Shown here: positions 7,968-8,859 of the stretch, piece after piece
Layout: the number at the start of each line of letters is the position of its first letter
How positions within the stretch are numbered: the first letter of the stretch is position 1
Assembly: GCA_039809405.1 (NCBI GenBank)
Contig: JBDHUX010000040.1
Location: 1-8,859 of the forward strand
Origin: JBDHUX01 sp039809405
GTDB lineage: Bacteria > Patescibacteriota > Gracilibacteria > Absconditabacterales > Absconditicoccaceae
Direction of reading: 5' to 3'
Length of the DNA stretch: 8,859 nucleotides
Translations under genes and position numbers: made by a program
The notes under the pieces: generated by a model
Databases searched by the model: none
What the model was told of the DNA's origin: nothing
The model's input: only the letters and a program-made list of their open reading frames with translations

Positions 7968-8627
7968 CTATTTCTCAAAGCTAGCTACCGGTTTGGTATT
8001 ATACTCGCAACCATGGTCGAATGAAGCTTCCTGTTCACTTCTGTCGCTCCAGATGCAAACAAACCAACTCCCCACACGAAGTGGTAATCGGATAAATAAG
8101 AGCTTATTTGATAACACTCGCTTGCCATCCCAATCCTGATAACCACAGTATGGTATATTTTGCAATGCTCAGTTTGGTCATAGTAGAGTTTGATATTTGA
8201 GGCTAGTATTGTTTGTATGACGCCAGTTATTTTCTTTCCATAGCTCTGGGAATTTATCTTTATAATCTCTAAATATCTCTTTCAGATATACTGTAGCTTC
8301 TTCCCAAGTATCAAATTTTTTTACTTCTATGCCTTGTTTTTGGAAAGACCTCTCTATACCATCTAGTTTAGCATAGGTGTTGATATTACCATCATACTCT
8401 CTGTTTAAGATAGATTGGTTACCATTTTGTTCATCTCCTGGTGCATCAGGATCTGAGTATAGTTTGCCAGTCCATTTTGGAGCTAGAGGAGCTGTTTCTT
8501 GATGATCTAGAGTAGTTGCTGTCTCTGACTGTCTTCTTTTACTCTCTTTAAGGACTACTTTTATCTCCTCATTTGTAAGTCAAGATACATTTTCAGGAGT
8601 GATGTGTGTTTCGTTGATTGGTGCCAT
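7968..8627 (-). CDS. Unrecognised protein with GC-rich C-terminal domain
   Basis: This 219-residue protein runs from ATG 8627 to TAG (7968-7970). No signal peptide or membrane segment is seen. Residues 1-50 are polar and probably flexible (MAPINETHITPEN, many Ser, Thr and Glu). About 50-140 are mixed and charged, with DTWEEATVYLKEIFRDY as a clear helix. The last 75 residues are aromatic and hold three cysteines (PYCGYQDWDG, RVGSW, VCIWSD, HGCEYN) and end VASFEK. This tail has higher GC than the rest of the gene (27 of 60 bases at 7981-8040 and 28 of 60 at 8041-8100, against 18 of 60 at 8281-8340). The RVGSW...VAS spacing loosely recalls FGE-sulfatase or C-type-lectin folds; this is a weak resemblance. 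Only three glycines are TGA. Expression may be phase-variable (see promoter). Confidence 0.83.
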
Positions 8628-8677
8628 GTTTATAATTTATAATAAAATAAATAATCCATTTTGGATTTTATGATATT

Positions 8678-8709
8678 ATTATAATCAAAGGGGGGGGGGT
8701 GTTTGTCAA
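8678..8709 (-). promoter_or_regulatory. Promoter with C10 tract in its spacer
   Basis: On the minus strand TTGACA (8709-8704) and TATAAT (8683-8678) are both perfect, but the spacer is 20 bases: AACA, ten C, then TTTGAT. The ideal spacer is about 17. The predicted start near 8671 leaves a leader of about 43 bases, with a small hairpin AATCCA/TGGATT at 8653-8667, before ATG 8627. Changes in tract length would move the spacer toward or away from the optimum. Confidence 0.65.
8690..8699. repeat. Ten-base G homopolymer
   Basis: Ten consecutive G on the plus strand in a spacer that is otherwise almost wholly A and T. Such tracts slip during replication. The exact count may also be uncertain in the assembly. 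Confidence 0.9.
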
Positions 8710-8759
8710 ATTTTTTATAATTTTGGATAAAATTCTCTATAACAAGATTTGACATTCTA

Positions 8760-8787
8760 TTGATATCTTATCAAATAAGATTATTAT
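8760..8787 (+). promoter_or_regulatory. Promoter with palindrome in its spacer
   Basis: TTGATA (8760-8765), a 16-base spacer and TATTAT (8782-8787) stand nine bases before ATG 8797, the same arrangement as for the ATPase gene. The spacer is filled by the palindrome ATCTTAT-CAA-ATAAGAT (8765-8781), well placed for a repressor that would block polymerase. Confidence 0.5.
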
Positions 8788-8796
8788 AAAAATGTG

Positions 8797-8859
8797 ATGA
8801 TTATGGGTTTGTATTTTTTGTCACAAAGTAAGCATATCGATGTATACTATATCAATATA
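8797..8859 (+). CDS. Start of a gene running off the window
   Basis: From ATG 8797 a frame stays open to the end of the window (21 codons: MIMGLYFLSQSKHIDVYYINI). It is too short to name. The start is supported mainly by the promoter geometry upstream. An ATG five bases earlier (8792) opens another frame beginning with two TGA codons and is less protein-like; ATG 8803, in the same frame as 8797, is also possible. Confidence 0.4.
   Translation, partial: MIMGLYFLSQSKHIDVYYINI

Overview
The window is AT-rich bacterial DNA that reads UGA as glycine (genetic code 25). Only with TGA = Gly do the long frames open, and conserved glycines fall on TGA: the P-loop glycine and both glycines of the LSGGQ signature in the large ATPase gene are TGA codons. 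TGG is kept for Trp. Among known bacteria this points to Candidatus Absconditabacteria (SR1) or Gracilibacteria, reduced and probably host-dependent lineages. No rRNA, tRNA, CRISPR array, transposase or phage structural gene was seen.

Layout. (1) 1-528: the 3' end of an unrecognised plus-strand gene, then a weak intrinsic terminator (611-634). (2) 713-1090: a small predicted lipoprotein, followed by a short REP-like palindrome. (3) 1170-2469: a divergent pair, a possible hotdog-fold protein (minus) and a TrmB-type regulator (plus), sharing a spacer with paired TGATnATC-type palindromes that may be operators. (4) 2471-3933: a minus-strand two-gene unit with abutting stop and start, a ParB/Srx-domain gene and a TraB/PrgY-like gene. 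Both are interrupted as written, largely by single-base indels, so they look like decaying genes or carry sequence errors. (5) 4009-7913: a divergent pair that is the core of the window. One is a 348-residue coiled-coil protein with three C-terminal membrane segments (minus, perfect TTGACA-N17-TATAAT promoter). The other is an 889-residue Rad50/SbcC-like ABC ATPase (plus) with an unusual hook and an altered P-loop. (6) 7968-8627: an unrecognised minus-strand gene with its own terminator, a GC-rich 3' end, and a promoter whose -35/-10 spacer holds a run of ten C, a classic phase-variation layout. (7) 8797-8859: the start of a further plus-strand gene.

How it may work together (inference). The ATPase would act on DNA ends or structures, and its divergent membrane neighbour could tether or sense. 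No SbcD/Mre11 nuclease is present in the window. The ATPase gene and the last partial gene share an identical promoter-to-ATG geometry (TTGATA-N16-TATTAT-N9-ATG) that predicts nearly leaderless mRNAs, in line with the absence of Shine-Dalgarno sequences in front of the genes.
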